A DNA stretch of 64,000 nt from Burkholderiales bacterium C2 (GCA_005503085.1 SCOI01000009.1:124001-188000); one strand, 5' to 3'. Positions 1 through 9,090 are shown, counted from the stretch's first letter. The notes: a model not told the origin generated them from the letters alone. Numbers and translations: made by a program.

Positions 1-1
1 C

Positions 2-127
2 GCGACGATAAATCCATACGGCGACGGACACTCCGCGGAACGTATCGTGGACGCCCTACGCCAACTGCCCGATGCAAAGACGCTCCTGAAGAAAACCTTC
101 ACCGTGATCGACCGAGGCTCCCATTGA
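2..127 (+). CDS. UDP-sugar hydrolysing 2-epimerase, C-terminal fragment (NeuC/LegG family)
   Basis: Only the last 41 codons lie in the window. The open frame begins with the motif INPYGDGHSAERIV, the typical C-terminal signature of UDP-GlcNAc 2-epimerases (NPYGDG..A..I), and ends with TGA at 125-127. The stop overlaps the TTG start of the NeuB-family gene, so the two are translationally coupled. In nonulosonic acid pathways the hydrolysing 2-epimerase (NeuC for sialic acid, LegG for legionaminic acid) releases the free hexose that NeuB/LegI condenses with phosphoenolpyruvate. That position just before NeuB is why I choose the hydrolysing type over a WbpI-type non-hydrolysing epimerase; the fragment alone cannot separate them. 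Confidence 0.7.
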   Translation, partial: ATINPYGDGHSAERIVDALRQLPDAKTLLKKTFTVIDRGSH

Positions 128-1200
128 CCCAATCCGTCTTCTTTATCGCCGAGGCCGGCGTCAACCACAACGGCTCCATCGAACTCGCCTGCCAACTCGT
201 GGACATCGCCGCCGAGGCTGGCGCCAACGCAGTCAAGTTTCAAACCTTCAAGGCCGCGAAGCTGACGACGGCTCATGCACGCAAAGCCGAGTATCAGGTC
301 GCTAACACGCAGGAAGCGGGCAATCAACTGGACATGCTGCGTCGCCTGGAACTCAGTGACAGCGACCATGAGGTCCTGCTAGAGCATTGCCGCATGCGAG
401 GCATCCGTTTCATGTCCACAGCGTTCGACGTGGACAGCTTGCGGATGCTCGGAGACCTGGGCATGCCGGCGATCAAGATCCCGTCGGGTGATATCACCTG
501 CGCCCCACTGCTTCTCCAGGCTGCACGTCTACGCCAACCGCTGATCATGTCGTCGGGCATGTCAACTTTAGCGGACATCGAACAGGCGCTGGGCGTGATC
601 GCCTTCGGTCTGCTACGCGACGACGAGCCGGGTGGCCATATCGATTTCGAAGTCGCCTATGCCAGCCCAGAGGGCCGTGAAGCATTGCGTCGCCATGTCA
701 CGCTGCTGCATTGTGTCACCCAGTATCCGGCGCCGGCAAGCTCGGTCAATCTGCGGGCCATGGACACCATGGCAGCCGCATTCGGGTTGCCGGTCGGCTA
801 TTCGGACCATACCGCCGGCATCGAAATCTCTATTGCGGCCGTGGCACGGGGTGCCACTGTGATCGAAAAGCACTTCACCCTGGACCGTTCCCTGCCAGGC
901 CCGGACCATGCTGCCTCGCTAGAGCCCACGGAACTAGGCGCGCTTATTAATGCAATCAGGAACGTTGAATCTGCGCTTGGTTCATCGGTCAAGTGTCCTG
1001 CACCGGAAGAAGTAGCCAATCGTGCGGTTGCTCGACGTAGCCTGGTAGCAGCCCGACCCATTCGAGCCGGCGAGCCTTTCACGACCGATGCATTTGCTTG
1101 GAAGCGCCCCGGCAACGGCGTCAGTCCGATGTTGCTGTGGGACATGAGTGGCCGAACAGCGACACGCGACTACGACTCGGACGAACTGATCCTGCCATGA
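124..1200 (+). CDS. legI: NeuB/LegI-type nonulosonic acid synthase (N-acetylneuraminate or N,N'-diacetyllegionaminate synthase)
   Basis: A 358-aa cytosolic enzyme that condenses an N-acylated hexose with phosphoenolpyruvate to give a nine-carbon 2-keto acid. The NeuB TIM barrel fills residues 1 to about 280, with the family motifs AGVNHNG near the N-terminus, VKFQTFK, IPSGD, GYSDHTAG and VIEKHFTLDRSLPGPDH. Residues from about 295 to the end form the SAF (antifreeze-like) lid with PIRAGEPF. Length fits the family. The start is TTG at 124, overlapping the preceding TGA; the second codons (TQSVFFIAEAG) match family N-termini directly, so no upstream start is needed. The PtmE- and LegF-like genes that follow favour legionaminic over neuraminic acid, but the exact substrate is inference. 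Confidence 0.88.
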   Translation: MTQSVFFIAEAGVNHNGSIELACQLVDIAAEAGANAVKFQTFKAAKLTTAHARKAEYQVANTQEAGNQLDMLRRLELSDSDHEVLLEHCRMRGIRFMSTAFDVDSLRMLGDLGMPAIKIPSGDITCAPLLLQAARLRQPLIMSSGMSTLADIEQALGVIAFGLLRDDEPGGHIDFEVAYASPEGREALRRHVTLLHCVTQYPAPASSVNLRAMDTMAAAFGLPVGYSDHTAGIEISIAAVARGATVIEKHFTLDRSLPGPDHAASLEPTELGALINAIRNVESALGSSVKCPAPEEVANRAVARRSLVAARPIRAGEPFTTDAFAWKRPGNGVSPMLLWDMSGRTATRDYDSDELILP

Positions 1201-1850
1201 GTTTCCCAGTGATCGTCATCGGCGCTGGTGGTCATGCGACCGTCGTCGCGGACGCCTTGCTCGCTTCCGGGGTTGAGGTGCTAGGATTCACCGATCCGTT
1301 ACCGGCCCTGGGTGGCGAGCGGCGCTGTGGGCTGCCGATCCTGGGCGACGATGGCATCCTTGCCGAACATGATCCTGCAGCAGTCAGACTGGCGAACGGT
1401 ATAGGCAGCACACGCGCCAACGATGCGACCAGCTTGCGCGTACGCGTGCAGACCCATCTGGAGTCACGGGGCTGGCGTTTCGTCACGGTCTGCCATCCGG
1501 CCGCCATAGTTTCCCCATTCGCGCAGTTAGGGGAGGCTTGCCAGATCATGGCGGGCGCGGTGGTCCAGCCGAACGCGTCTGTAGGCAAGGGCGCGATTGT
1601 CAATACCGGCGCAGTGGTCGAACATGACGTTTCTTTGGCCGACTGGACCCATGTCGCGCCGCGCGCGGTCGTCTGCGGCGATGCGCGTGTCGGTCCCGGC
1701 TGCCACATTGGCGCAGGAGCGGTCATCCGCCACAGCGTGAGCCTGGGCGCGGACGTCGTCGTTGGCATCGGTGCCGCTGTGGTCAAGGACCAGTCTGCGG
1801 CGGCAATCTTGGCGGGCGTACCAGCCCGCAAGTTGGATCGGAAAACATGA
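1197..1850 (+). CDS. NeuD/PglD/LegH-family sugar O- or N-acetyltransferase
   Basis: A 217-aa protein starting at ATG 1197, which overlaps the synthase stop (ATGA); an upstream in-frame ATG at 1098 would run about 100 bases into the previous gene and lacks the family N-terminus. Residues 1-70 form the small Rossmann-like sugar-binding domain (VIVIGAGGHATVVADAL), followed by a left-handed beta-helix of hexapeptide repeats from about residue 95 to the C-terminus (GACQIMAGAVVQPNASVGKG). The end motif AAILAGVPARKL is typical. PglD/LegH acetylate the 4-amino group of UDP-4-amino-sugars; NeuD O-acetylates sialic acid. Within a legionaminate-like operon either is possible: LegH/PglD would supply the 7-acetamido group, NeuD would decorate the finished sugar. 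Confidence 0.8.
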   Translation: MSFPVIVIGAGGHATVVADALLASGVEVLGFTDPLPALGGERRCGLPILGDDGILAEHDPAAVRLANGIGSTRANDATSLRVRVQTHLESRGWRFVTVCHPAAIVSPFAQLGEACQIMAGAVVQPNASVGKGAIVNTGAVVEHDVSLADWTHVAPRAVVCGDARVGPGCHIGAGAVIRHSVSLGADVVVGIGAAVVKDQSAAAILAGVPARKLDRKT

Positions 1851-2896
1851 AAGACTGGGAAAGCGCCCTGGTGGGGCCGAACACCTCCTTGCGAGAGGCA
1901 CTTGAGACCATCGACCGCACCGGCGCTCAGGCAGTGCTGGTCGTGGATGCTGAACGCCGCCTTCTCGGCACGCTGACCGATGGCGATGCACGCCGTGGGC
2001 TGCTTGGCGGATTGGAGATGTCAGCGCCAGTGTCGCGCGCCATGCACGCCGATCCCACCTGCATCAGTGCAGGTGAAACTCCGCATAGCATCCTAACCAC
2101 GATGCGGCGCACCGGGCTGCATCAATTGCCGATCATCGATGGCAGCAGGATTGTGGTCGGTCTGGCGTTGATCAACGACTATCTCACAGCCTCCCGTCGG
2201 GACAACTGGGTAGTCATCATGGCCGGTGGCCTGGGCAGCCGCCTGCAGGAACTGACGCGCGACATACCCAAGCCGATGTTGAAGGTGGGCTCCCGTCCCT
2301 TGCTGGAGACCATTATCCGCAGCTATGCGGATCAAGGCTTTCACCGCTTCTACCTGGCGGTGAACTACAAGGCGGAGCAGATTGAAGCTTACTTCGGTGA
2401 CGGCAGCCCCCTTGGTGTCGACATCCGCTACATCCGCGAGCATCAGCGTATGGGCACAGCAGGTGCGCTCAGCTTGTTGCCAGAGCGTCCGGAGCTACCT
2501 TTTGTCGTTACGAACGCGGACCTCCTGACCAAGGAGAACTACGGCTTGATGGTGGATGAGCACCAAGCCGCACAGGTGCAAGCGACGATGGCAGTGCGTG
2601 ACTACGACATGCAGGTGCCATTCGGTGTCATTAAGCTGCGAGAAGGACTGATCGAATCGATCGAAGAGAAGCCCGTACACCGCTTCTTGGTCAGTGCCGG
2701 AATCTACGTGCTGTCACCAGTTGCGCTAGATTTGGTGCCGGCCAACAGTTTTTTCGACATGCCGGCCCTGTTTGAGGCCTTGCTTGGCGCTCAAATGCGA
2801 ACGCGCACACACCAAATGGACGGGTACTGGCTGGACATCGGCCGCCTGCCCGATTACGAGCGCGCGAACCTCGAATTTCACGAGGTGTTCCAATGA
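1847..2896 (+). CDS. CBS-domain sugar-phosphate nucleotidyltransferase (PtmE-like)
   Basis: A 349-aa protein, ATGA-coupled to the gene before it. Residues 1-120 are a pair of CBS domains (LLGTLTDGDARRGLLGG is the first CBS signature). Residues 122-349 are a nucleotidyltransferase of the RmlA/ManC type with MAGGLGSRL followed by IPKPMLKVG, the nucleotide-binding signature, and a catalytic-type VTNADLL. This CBS plus nucleotidyltransferase layout is that of PtmE, which in Campylobacter makes GDP-glucosamine, the entry point of the GDP-linked legionaminate route. The CBS pair suggests allosteric control by an adenine nucleotide. The reaction is assigned by layout and neighbours, not by specific residues. 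Confidence 0.82.
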   Translation: MKDWESALVGPNTSLREALETIDRTGAQAVLVVDAERRLLGTLTDGDARRGLLGGLEMSAPVSRAMHADPTCISAGETPHSILTTMRRTGLHQLPIIDGSRIVVGLALINDYLTASRRDNWVVIMAGGLGSRLQELTRDIPKPMLKVGSRPLLETIIRSYADQGFHRFYLAVNYKAEQIEAYFGDGSPLGVDIRYIREHQRMGTAGALSLLPERPELPFVVTNADLLTKENYGLMVDEHQAAQVQATMAVRDYDMQVPFGVIKLREGLIESIEEKPVHRFLVSAGIYVLSPVALDLVPANSFFDMPALFEALLGAQMRTRTHQMDGYWLDIGRLPDYERANLEFHEVFQ

Positions 2897-3585
2897 TCCA
2901 AGGAGGGCGCGTGCTCGGCCTCATCCCCGCTCGCGGGGGGTCTAAGGGCATCTTACATAAGAACATCGTGCCACTCGGCGGTCGCCCGCTGGTCGCATGG
3001 ACGATCGAAGCGGGTCGACGGTCAACCCACATCGATCAATTGGTTCTGTCTTCGGATGACGACGCGATCATTGAGGCGGCCCGCGTTCACGGGTGTGATG
3101 CACCGTTCAAGCGGGATGCTACGTTGGCTGGCGACACGGCCGCGACCATGGACGTGGTGCTCGACGCCATGGACCGCGTTCCCAGTTGCGACTGGGTGGT
3201 CCTGCTACAACCGACCTCTCCTCTGCGCACGGCTGCCGACATCGATGGTTGTATCGCCGCAATGCTGGCCGCCAACGCGCCTGCGGCGGTCAGTGTACGC
3301 CCAGCCATGGACCATCCCTACCTCGTGTTCCGCACCGATGCCAACCGCCGGATGTCTCACTTTGCGCCCATACCGGACGGTGCGAGCCTACGACGCCAGG
3401 ACCTGCCCGATGCCTGGTGCCTGAACGGCGCCGTCTACGTGGCGCGCGCCGACTGGCTTCGCGAGCAGCGCAGTTTTCTTTCCGTCGAAACGGTGGCATA
3501 TCCAATGCCCGCAGATCGTTCTATTGACATCGATACGCCCGACGACCTCGCCAAGGTTCGTTCCATTATTCAGCCCGCCTCCTGA
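2893..3585 (+). CDS. legF: CMP-nonulosonate cytidylyltransferase (LegF/NeuA family)
   Basis: A 230-aa acylneuraminate cytidylyltransferase that would activate the nonulosonic acid to its CMP form for glycosyl transfer. The nucleotide-binding N-terminal motif LIPARGGSKGILHKN is close to the family form IPARGGSKG(I/L)PRKN, with ILH replacing the usual IPR/IPG. VVLLQPTSPLRT and WCLNGAVYV are further signatures, and the C-terminus carries SIDIDTPDDL, shared by LegF and NeuA. ATG 2893 overlaps the previous stop (ATGA). It is the last gene of the nonulosonate block; a 30-base gap with AGAGG then leads into the amidotransferase. Confidence 0.87.
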   Translation: MIQGGRVLGLIPARGGSKGILHKNIVPLGGRPLVAWTIEAGRRSTHIDQLVLSSDDDAIIEAARVHGCDAPFKRDATLAGDTAATMDVVLDAMDRVPSCDWVVLLQPTSPLRTAADIDGCIAAMLAANAPAAVSVRPAMDHPYLVFRTDANRRMSHFAPIPDGASLRRQDLPDAWCLNGAVYVARADWLREQRSFLSVETVAYPMPADRSIDIDTPDDLAKVRSIIQPAS

Positions 3586-3615
3586 GCGGCTTCCACCACT
3601 AACGAAGAGGTCCAG

Positions 3616-4776
3616 ATGAAAAAGCGCGACGTCATCAACCAATACAAGCTGCCAGTCACCGTCCAGTTCTGTAAGCTGTGCACCGTATCCAACCAGCGCC
3701 CGCGTATCACCTTCGACGAACATGGCGTATGTTCAGCCTGCAACTTCGCGAACTACAAACGCCACCATATCGATTGGGAACAGCGCGAGCGCGAATTGGT
3801 TGACCTCTGCAATCGCTTCCGCAAGGGCAATGGCGAGTACGACGTGATCGTGCCTTGCAGTGGCGGCAAAGACGGCAGCTTCGTCGCACACCAACTGAAA
3901 TACAAGTACGGCATGAATCCGCTCGCCGTAACCTGGGCTCCTCTGAAGGCGACCGAAATCGGTCGTCGCAATCTGGACGCGTTCATCCATGCTGGCTTCG
4001 ACAATGTGCTGGGCACGCCCAATGGTCGTGTTACTCGTAAGCTGACGAGACTGGCACTTCAGCACCTGGGCGATCCTTTTCAGCCGTTCATTTATGGTCA
4101 AACCAACTATCCGATGCACATGGCGGTCAAGCACAACGTGCAACTGATCATGTACGGAGAGAACGGCGAAGTCGAGTACGGTGGCGACATGAAGAACGCC
4201 TTCAGCCCGACCCGCAACATCCAGGACCATGACAAGCACTACTTCTCCGGCCTCCCCCCAGAGTTCTGGATCGAGCATGGCGTCACCCAGGCCGACCTGA
4301 AGCCATTCATGGCACCGAGCTACGAGTCAGTGATGGACAACAAGACCGAGATCCACTTCCTTGGCTATTACAAGTTCTGGGATCCTCAAGAAAACTTCTA
4401 CTACTGCCGTGAGAACACGGGCTTCCAGCCCAACACCGAGCGATCAGAAGGCACCTACTCGAAGTACGCGAGCCTCGACGACAAGATCGATGGCTACCAC
4501 TACTATCTCGGCTTCATAAAATTCGGCATCGGACGCACTACATCCGACACTGCCCATGAGATACGTGACGGCAAGATCAGTCGCGAGGAGGGCGTAGCGC
4601 TGGTCAATCGCTACGACGGCGAGTTCCCACGCAAACATTACGAAGATTTCCTGGAGTACTGCGGCATCACCGACGAGGAGTTCCAAGAGGTGGTTGACAG
4701 CTGGCGCTCAGACCACCTGTGGGTCAAAACTGCGGATGGCTGGCAGCTGAAGCATCCCATCTGGAACGAAGGTTGA
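3616..4776 (+). CDS. wbpG: N-acetyl sugar amidotransferase, copy 1 (WbpG/PseA family)
   Basis: A 386-aa PP-loop ATP pyrophosphatase that would adenylate a sugar acetamido group and replace its oxygen with ammonia, giving an acetamidino group. An N-terminal zinc-type motif CKLC...CSAC spans residues 16-40 and the PP-loop is PCSGGKDGSF near residue 80. Two glutamines/asparagine-rich stretches (YGENGEVEYGG) are family features. The start ATG 3616 is preceded by GAAGAGG with good spacing. It is followed directly by HisF- and HisH-like genes, the partner ammonia-producing pair. It lies between nonulosonate genes and a WbpB-D-E set, so its substrate could be legionaminate (5-acetamidino form, known in Legionella) or the 2,3-diacetamido-uronate. 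It differs clearly from copy 2 at 15477-16598. Confidence 0.88.
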   Translation: MKKRDVINQYKLPVTVQFCKLCTVSNQRPRITFDEHGVCSACNFANYKRHHIDWEQRERELVDLCNRFRKGNGEYDVIVPCSGGKDGSFVAHQLKYKYGMNPLAVTWAPLKATEIGRRNLDAFIHAGFDNVLGTPNGRVTRKLTRLALQHLGDPFQPFIYGQTNYPMHMAVKHNVQLIMYGENGEVEYGGDMKNAFSPTRNIQDHDKHYFSGLPPEFWIEHGVTQADLKPFMAPSYESVMDNKTEIHFLGYYKFWDPQENFYYCRENTGFQPNTERSEGTYSKYASLDDKIDGYHYYLGFIKFGIGRTTSDTAHEIRDGKISREEGVALVNRYDGEFPRKHYEDFLEYCGITDEEFQEVVDSWRSDHLWVKTADGWQLKHPIWNEG

Positions 4777-4791
4777 TCGGACTTCTGTACC

Positions 4792-5550
4792 ATGCAAACC
4801 CGGCTAATCCCGAGGCTCGATATCAAGGGGCCGAATCTCATCAAGGGCATCAATCTCGAAGGCTTGCGGGTCATCGGCGATCCACAAGCCTTCGCTCGCC
4901 GGTACTACGACGAAGGCGCTGACGAACTCCTCTACGTTGATGTCGTCGCCAGCCTATATGGCCGCAACAGCCTCCATGACATCGTCAAACGTACAGTCCA
5001 AGATGTCTTCGTTCCCCTGACAGTGACAGGCGGGCTACGGTCGGTCGATGACGTAAAGGACATGCTTCGTGCGGGTGCCGACAAGGTCGGGATCAATACT
5101 GCTGCGACCAAACGACCGGAGCTGATTCGCGAGGTTGCGCGCAAGTTCGGCTCGCAGTGCATGGTCCTGTCAATAGAAGCCAAGCGCACAGCTCCCGACC
5201 GGTGGGAGGCATACACCGACAACGGGCGGGAACCGACGGGGCTGGACGTCGTCGAGTGGGCGAAGCTTGGCGTTGAACTCGGCGCAGGCGAAATTTTGCT
5301 GACATCGATCGACAAGGAAGGTACCCGAGAGGGCTTCGATACGGCACTGATCGCCGCAGTTGCCGGTGCCGTGTCGGTGCCCGTCATTGCCAGTGGCGGC
5401 ATGGGTTTACCCGGAGACGTTGCAAAGGCAGTGAGAGTTGGCCATGCCGATGCAGTCGCGATGGCCGACATCCTTCACTATCAACGCGCAACATTAGCCG
5501 ACATTCGTGCGGCAGCATGCGGCGCCGGACTGAGCGTTAGAGCCCTATGA
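4792..5550 (+). CDS. hisF: HisF-like partner of sugar amidotransferase, copy 1
   Basis: A 252-aa (beta/alpha)8 barrel of the imidazole-glycerol-phosphate synthase cyclase family. In acetamidino-sugar loci HisF2 is thought to channel ammonia from HisH2 to WbpG rather than to make histidine. The first strand IPRLDIK keeps the aspartate equivalent to D11 of the histidine enzyme, but the D130-equivalent position reads SIEAKR, glutamate instead of aspartate. LTSIDKEGT near residue 180 and ASGGMG near residue 203 are retained. The start ATG 4792 lies 15 bases after the amidotransferase stop. No other histidine genes are near, which argues against a role in histidine synthesis. Confidence 0.85.
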   Translation: MQTRLIPRLDIKGPNLIKGINLEGLRVIGDPQAFARRYYDEGADELLYVDVVASLYGRNSLHDIVKRTVQDVFVPLTVTGGLRSVDDVKDMLRAGADKVGINTAATKRPELIREVARKFGSQCMVLSIEAKRTAPDRWEAYTDNGREPTGLDVVEWAKLGVELGAGEILLTSIDKEGTREGFDTALIAAVAGAVSVPVIASGGMGLPGDVAKAVRVGHADAVAMADILHYQRATLADIRAAACGAGLSVRAL

Positions 5551-6209
5551 CCCAAGCGGTAACGATTGTCGACTATGGTAGCGGCAACCTTCTGAGCGTC
5601 GCCAGGGCGTTTGAACACTGCGGCGCCAGCACAAGCCTTTCGCATGATCCGGCGGAAATCGAACGGGCTGAGAAACTGGTGCTGCCGGGGGTGGGAGCCT
5701 TTGCCGATGGCATGCAAGGTCTGTACGAACGCGGACTGATCGACCCCATCAAGCGTTACGCAGCCTCCGGCCGCCCGCTTCTCGGCATCTGCCTGGGCAT
5801 GCAGATGCTAGCCACAACAAGCACGGAATTCGGGAGCCATGCGGGCCTTGGTTTAATTCCTGGCACGGTCGAATCAATTCCGACAACGGCCCGGGACGGC
5901 ACGCGCCACCGCATTCCCCGTATCGGCTGGTGTGAGCTCAATCAGCCAGCCGGCCGCGACTGGCAGGGCACAATCCTCAAGGACACGCTGCCCGGTACCT
6001 CTGCGTATCTGGTGCATTCGTTCCATCTGCATCCGGACGACCCGAACCATGTGCTCGCACAGTACGAGTACGGTGGCCACAGCATCACTGCTGCCGTCAA
6101 ACGGGAGAACGTCACCGGCTGCCAATTCCACCCCGAAAAGAGCGGTCAGGCTGGCCTGCGGATGCTCGCATCCTTCCTTAGTCTGTGCACGCTGCCAGCT
6201 GCAGCTTGA
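5547..6209 (+). CDS. hisH: HisH-like glutamine amidotransferase, copy 1
   Basis: A 220-aa class I glutamine amidotransferase that hydrolyses glutamine to ammonia for the HisF/WbpG pair. The nucleophile elbow LGICLGMQML (Cys near residue 81) and the His/Glu dyad FHPEKS (near residue 193) form an intact triad. The oxyanion motif LVLPGVGAF is present. ATG 5547 overlaps the HisF stop (ATGA), a fixed stoichiometry arrangement. Assigned to sugar amidination by neighbours; sequence alone would be called HisH of histidine synthesis. Confidence 0.87.
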   Translation: MTQAVTIVDYGSGNLLSVARAFEHCGASTSLSHDPAEIERAEKLVLPGVGAFADGMQGLYERGLIDPIKRYAASGRPLLGICLGMQMLATTSTEFGSHAGLGLIPGTVESIPTTARDGTRHRIPRIGWCELNQPAGRDWQGTILKDTLPGTSAYLVHSFHLHPDDPNHVLAQYEYGGHSITAAVKRENVTGCQFHPEKSGQAGLRMLASFLSLCTLPAAA

Positions 6210-6253
6210 ACCTCTCGTTCCACCAAACAACACCTCGTTCCATTGGAGTTTCC

Positions 6254-7315
6254 GTGAATTTTCAACGCACAGCGGTCACGGACCGCAAGGTTCGCTTCGC
6301 CCTCGTCGGCTGTGGCCGCATTGCCAACAACCATTTCGAATCGATTAAGAAACACGTCGAGCGCGCGGAGTTGACAGATGTCTGTGACATCGACCCTGTC
6401 GCACTGAAAACTGCCGTGGAAAAGACTGGGGCACGCGGCCACTCGGATTTCACCGAAATGTTGGGCAGCACGAAGGCCGATTGCGTGGTACTCACCACGC
6501 CGAGCGGCTTGCATCCGCATCAGGCCACAGAGGCTGCACGCGCCGGTTTCGATGTGATGACTGAGAAACCGATGGCTACGCGCTGGCAAGACGGGTTAGC
6601 CATGGTACGCGCCTGTGATGACGCCCGCGCGCGCCTATTCGTCGTCAAGCAGAATCGCCGCAATCGCACGCTGCAGTTGCTCAAGCAGGCGATGAGCGAG
6701 GGACGGTTTGGCCGCATCTACATGGTCAATGTCAACGTGTTCTGGACTCGCCCGCAGGAGTACTACGACAGCGCAGCATGGCGTGGCACCTGGGAATTTG
6801 ACGGCGGGGCCTTTATGAACCAGGCCAGCCACTACGTGGACTTGCTCGACTGGATCTGCGGCCCCGTGGAGAGCGTGATGGCGTACACCGGCACCTTGGC
6901 TCGCAATATCGAGGTCGAAGACACCGGCGTGGCAGCGCTCAAGTGGCGCAACGGCGCTATGGGCTCGATCAACGTCACCATGCTCACCTACCCGAAGAAT
7001 CTTGAAGGGTCGATTACCATTCTCGGTGAAAAGGGTTCGGTGAGAGTAGGTGGTGTCGCGGTCAACGAAATCCAGCACTGGGAGTTCGATACCCCGCATG
7101 AGATGGACGCCAACCTCAGCGACGCCAGCTACCAGACGACTTCGGTGTACGGCCTCGGTCACCCGATGTACTACGACAACGTCATCCGCACGCTGCGCGG
7201 TGAAGCACAGCCCGAAACCGATGGCCGTGAAGGGCTGAAATCGCTTGAGCTACTGATCGCGCTGTACATGTCCGCTCGCGATGGCAAGCGCGTTAACCTA
7301 CCCCTGGCGTACTGA
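6254..7315 (+). CDS. wbpB: UDP-N-acetylglucosaminuronate 3-dehydrogenase, copy 1 (WbpB, Gfo/Idh/MocA family)
   Basis: A 353-aa NAD-dependent oxidoreductase that oxidises C3 of UDP-GlcNAcA. The Rossmann motif [13 protein letters not shown] lies near the N-terminus and the Gfo/Idh signature EKPMAT (catalytic-type lysine) near residue 100. I place the start at GTG 6254, with GGAG five bases upstream, because the product then matches copy 2 (355 aa) from the N-terminus; an upstream ATG at 6185 overlaps the HisH gene and adds residues without family resemblance. Copy 2 lies at 33633-34700 and is clearly paralogous (for example both have [22 protein letters not shown] and [18 protein letters not shown]). 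Confidence 0.87.
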   Translation: MNFQRTAVTDRKVRFALVGCGRIANNHFESIKKHVERAELTDVCDIDPVALKTAVEKTGARGHSDFTEMLGSTKADCVVLTTPSGLHPHQATEAARAGFDVMTEKPMATRWQDGLAMVRACDDARARLFVVKQNRRNRTLQLLKQAMSEGRFGRIYMVNVNVFWTRPQEYYDSAAWRGTWEFDGGAFMNQASHYVDLLDWICGPVESVMAYTGTLARNIEVEDTGVAALKWRNGAMGSINVTMLTYPKNLEGSITILGEKGSVRVGGVAVNEIQHWEFDTPHEMDANLSDASYQTTSVYGLGHPMYYDNVIRTLRGEAQPETDGREGLKSLELLIALYMSARDGKRVNLPLAY

Positions 7316-7322
7316 GCGCGGC

Positions 7323-7904
7323 ATGGTCACACAGGTTCACCCCTCTTCCATCGTCGATGATGGTGCCGTGCTGGGCGATGATTGCCGCGTATGGCATTTC
7401 GTCCACATAAGCGCTGGCGCTCGCATAGGCACGAAATGCTCGTTCGGACAGAACGTCTATGTCGGCAACGACGTGGTCATAGGCAACAACACGAAGATCC
7501 AGAACAATGTATCCGTGTACGACGCCGTCACGCTTGAGGACGACGTGTTCTGCGGGCCAAGCATGGTGTTCACAAACGTGTACAACCCGCGGTCGGCCGT
7601 TACTCGTAAAGACGAGTATCGGCGTACGCTCGTTCGCCAAGGCGCCACGCTAGGCGCCAACAGCACTATTGTCTGCGGCACGACGATTGGCCGCTATGCC
7701 TTCGTCGGCGCGGGCGCAGTGATCAACCGCGACGTACCCGATTTCGCGCTGATGTTGGGTGTGCCCGCGCGGCAGGTCGGCTGGATGAGCCGGTTTGGCG
7801 AACGCTTGGCCCTCCCGCTAGAAGGTTCTGCGTCCACTATCTGCCCGCACACGGGCGACCATTATCAACTTCAGGGCACTACAGTGACCCTGTCGAAGGC
7901 CTGA
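7323..7904 (+). CDS. wbpD: UDP-2-acetamido-3-amino-glucuronate N-acetyltransferase, copy 1 (WbpD)
   Basis: A 193-aa left-handed beta-helix acetyltransferase that would acetylate the 3-amino group of UDP-GlcNAc3NA. Hexapeptide turns run from about residue 14 to 155 ([29 protein letters not shown]) and the C-terminal GVPARQVGW is the family signature. ATG 7323 is chosen because the first 15 residues then align without gaps to the start of copy 2 at 33630 (xxxxHxSxIVD.GA). It follows WbpB by seven bases. Confidence 0.88.
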   Translation: MVTQVHPSSIVDDGAVLGDDCRVWHFVHISAGARIGTKCSFGQNVYVGNDVVIGNNTKIQNNVSVYDAVTLEDDVFCGPSMVFTNVYNPRSAVTRKDEYRRTLVRQGATLGANSTIVCGTTIGRYAFVGAGAVINRDVPDFALMLGVPARQVGWMSRFGERLALPLEGSASTICPHTGDHYQLQGTTVTLSKA

Positions 7905-7918
7905 TCCGGAGGATTCCC

Positions 7919-9052
7919 ATGAATGCACCATACGCCCAGCCCACCCTGGACTTCATCGACCTGAAATCTCAGTACGCCGCCCTGCGGGAGTCCATTAATG
8001 CACGCATGCAACGGGTGCTGGACCATGGCCAGTACATCATGGGGCCTGAGGTTAAGGAGCTCGAGGATCAGTTGGCTGCGCTGGTCGGCACCCGGCACTG
8101 CATCACGGTGGCAAGTGGTACCGAAGCGCTGTTGATTGCCCTTATGGCGCTAGACCTTCAGTCCGGTGACGAGGTCATTACAACTCCATTCACGTTCGCC
8201 GCCACAGCAGAGATGATCGTGCTGGCCGGGGCCGTACCCGTGTTCGTGGACATCGAGCTCGACACCTGCAACATTGACGTCTCGTTGATCGAGGCGGCGA
8301 TCACGCCGCGCACTCGCGCCATTATGCCGGTCAGCCTGTATGGGCAAGCCGCAGACATGGACGAGATCAATGTCATCGCGGCGCGTCATGGCAACATCCC
8401 TGTCATTGAGGATGCTGCACAGAGCTTCGGGGCCACGTACAAGGGTCGCAAAAGCTGCAATCTCAGTACGTTCGGCTGCACCAGCTTCTTCCCGAGTAAA
8501 CCCTTGGGCTGCTATGGTGATGGCGGTGCCATTTTCACCAATGATGATGCTTTGGCACAGGCATGCCGCGAGATCCGCGTGCATGGGCAGAGCAAGCGTT
8601 ACCATCACACGCGAGTTGGTGTCGGAGGTCGCATGGACACGCTGCAGTGCGCCGTCGTGTTGGGCAAGCTCGAACGGTTTGAATGGGAGGTTTCCCGGCG
8701 CCTAGCACTGGGCCAACGCTACCTGGAGAAGCTGGCATCGTCAGTTCCTGGTGTTCGCTCCCTAGGCTTACGGGACGACCGAGATTGCGTTTGGGCACAG
8801 TTCACTGTGTTCGTCTCCGACCGCGAAGCCGTCCAAGCGCGCCTGAAGGATCTGGGCATTCCGACTGCAGTGCACTACCCGATACCACTGCACCTACAGC
8901 CGGCCTACGCCAAGTGGGCAGCAGCAGACAGTTGCCCGAACAGTGTCAAGGCTGGCCAGCATGTGATGAGCCTGCCAATGAGCGCCGACCTCACCGATGC
9001 ACAACTCGACCGCGTGGTTGATGCCCTAGCTCAGGCAACGATCCCAGCATGA
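7919..9052 (+). CDS. wbpE: UDP-3-keto-sugar aminotransferase, copy 1 (WbpE, DegT/DnrJ/EryC1 family)
   Basis: A 377-aa PLP-dependent aminotransferase that installs the 3-amino group from glutamate. The Schiff-base lysine sits in [17 protein letters not shown] near residue 190; SSGTEALL-type phosphate binding is seen as [11 protein letters not shown] and the active-site aspartate in [17 protein letters not shown] lies eight bases upstream of ATG 7919. Copy 2 (31955-33055) is highly similar along its whole length. Both copies carry FIDLK.QYAAL at the N-terminus, the WbpE hallmark. Confidence 0.9.
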   Translation: MNAPYAQPTLDFIDLKSQYAALRESINARMQRVLDHGQYIMGPEVKELEDQLAALVGTRHCITVASGTEALLIALMALDLQSGDEVITTPFTFAATAEMIVLAGAVPVFVDIELDTCNIDVSLIEAAITPRTRAIMPVSLYGQAADMDEINVIAARHGNIPVIEDAAQSFGATYKGRKSCNLSTFGCTSFFPSKPLGCYGDGGAIFTNDDALAQACREIRVHGQSKRYHHTRVGVGGRMDTLQCAVVLGKLERFEWEVSRRLALGQRYLEKLASSVPGVRSLGLRDDRDCVWAQFTVFVSDREAVQARLKDLGIPTAVHYPIPLHLQPAYAKWAAADSCPNSVKAGQHVMSLPMSADLTDAQLDRVVDALAQATIPA

Positions 9053-9090
9053 TCATTGCACCAGGCGGTCAGCCGTCTGGTGCAATGATC
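9051..9090 (+). terminator. Long hairpin at the end of the sugar operon
   Basis: An 18-bp stem (9051-9068 with 9073-9090, one G-T pair) and a TCAG loop begin inside the WbpE stop codon. The stem is strong but is followed by TATAGATTGACTTTGT rather than a clean T-run, so it may be an imperfect terminator or an mRNA 3'-end stabiliser that lowers expression of the lipoprotein gene 40 bases downstream. Confidence 0.6.

Noticed and set aside
4792-6209. Histidine biosynthesis role for HisF/HisH
   Set aside because: No other his genes are near, both pairs adjoin WbpG-type amidotransferases and both HisF copies have altered catalytic aspartates.
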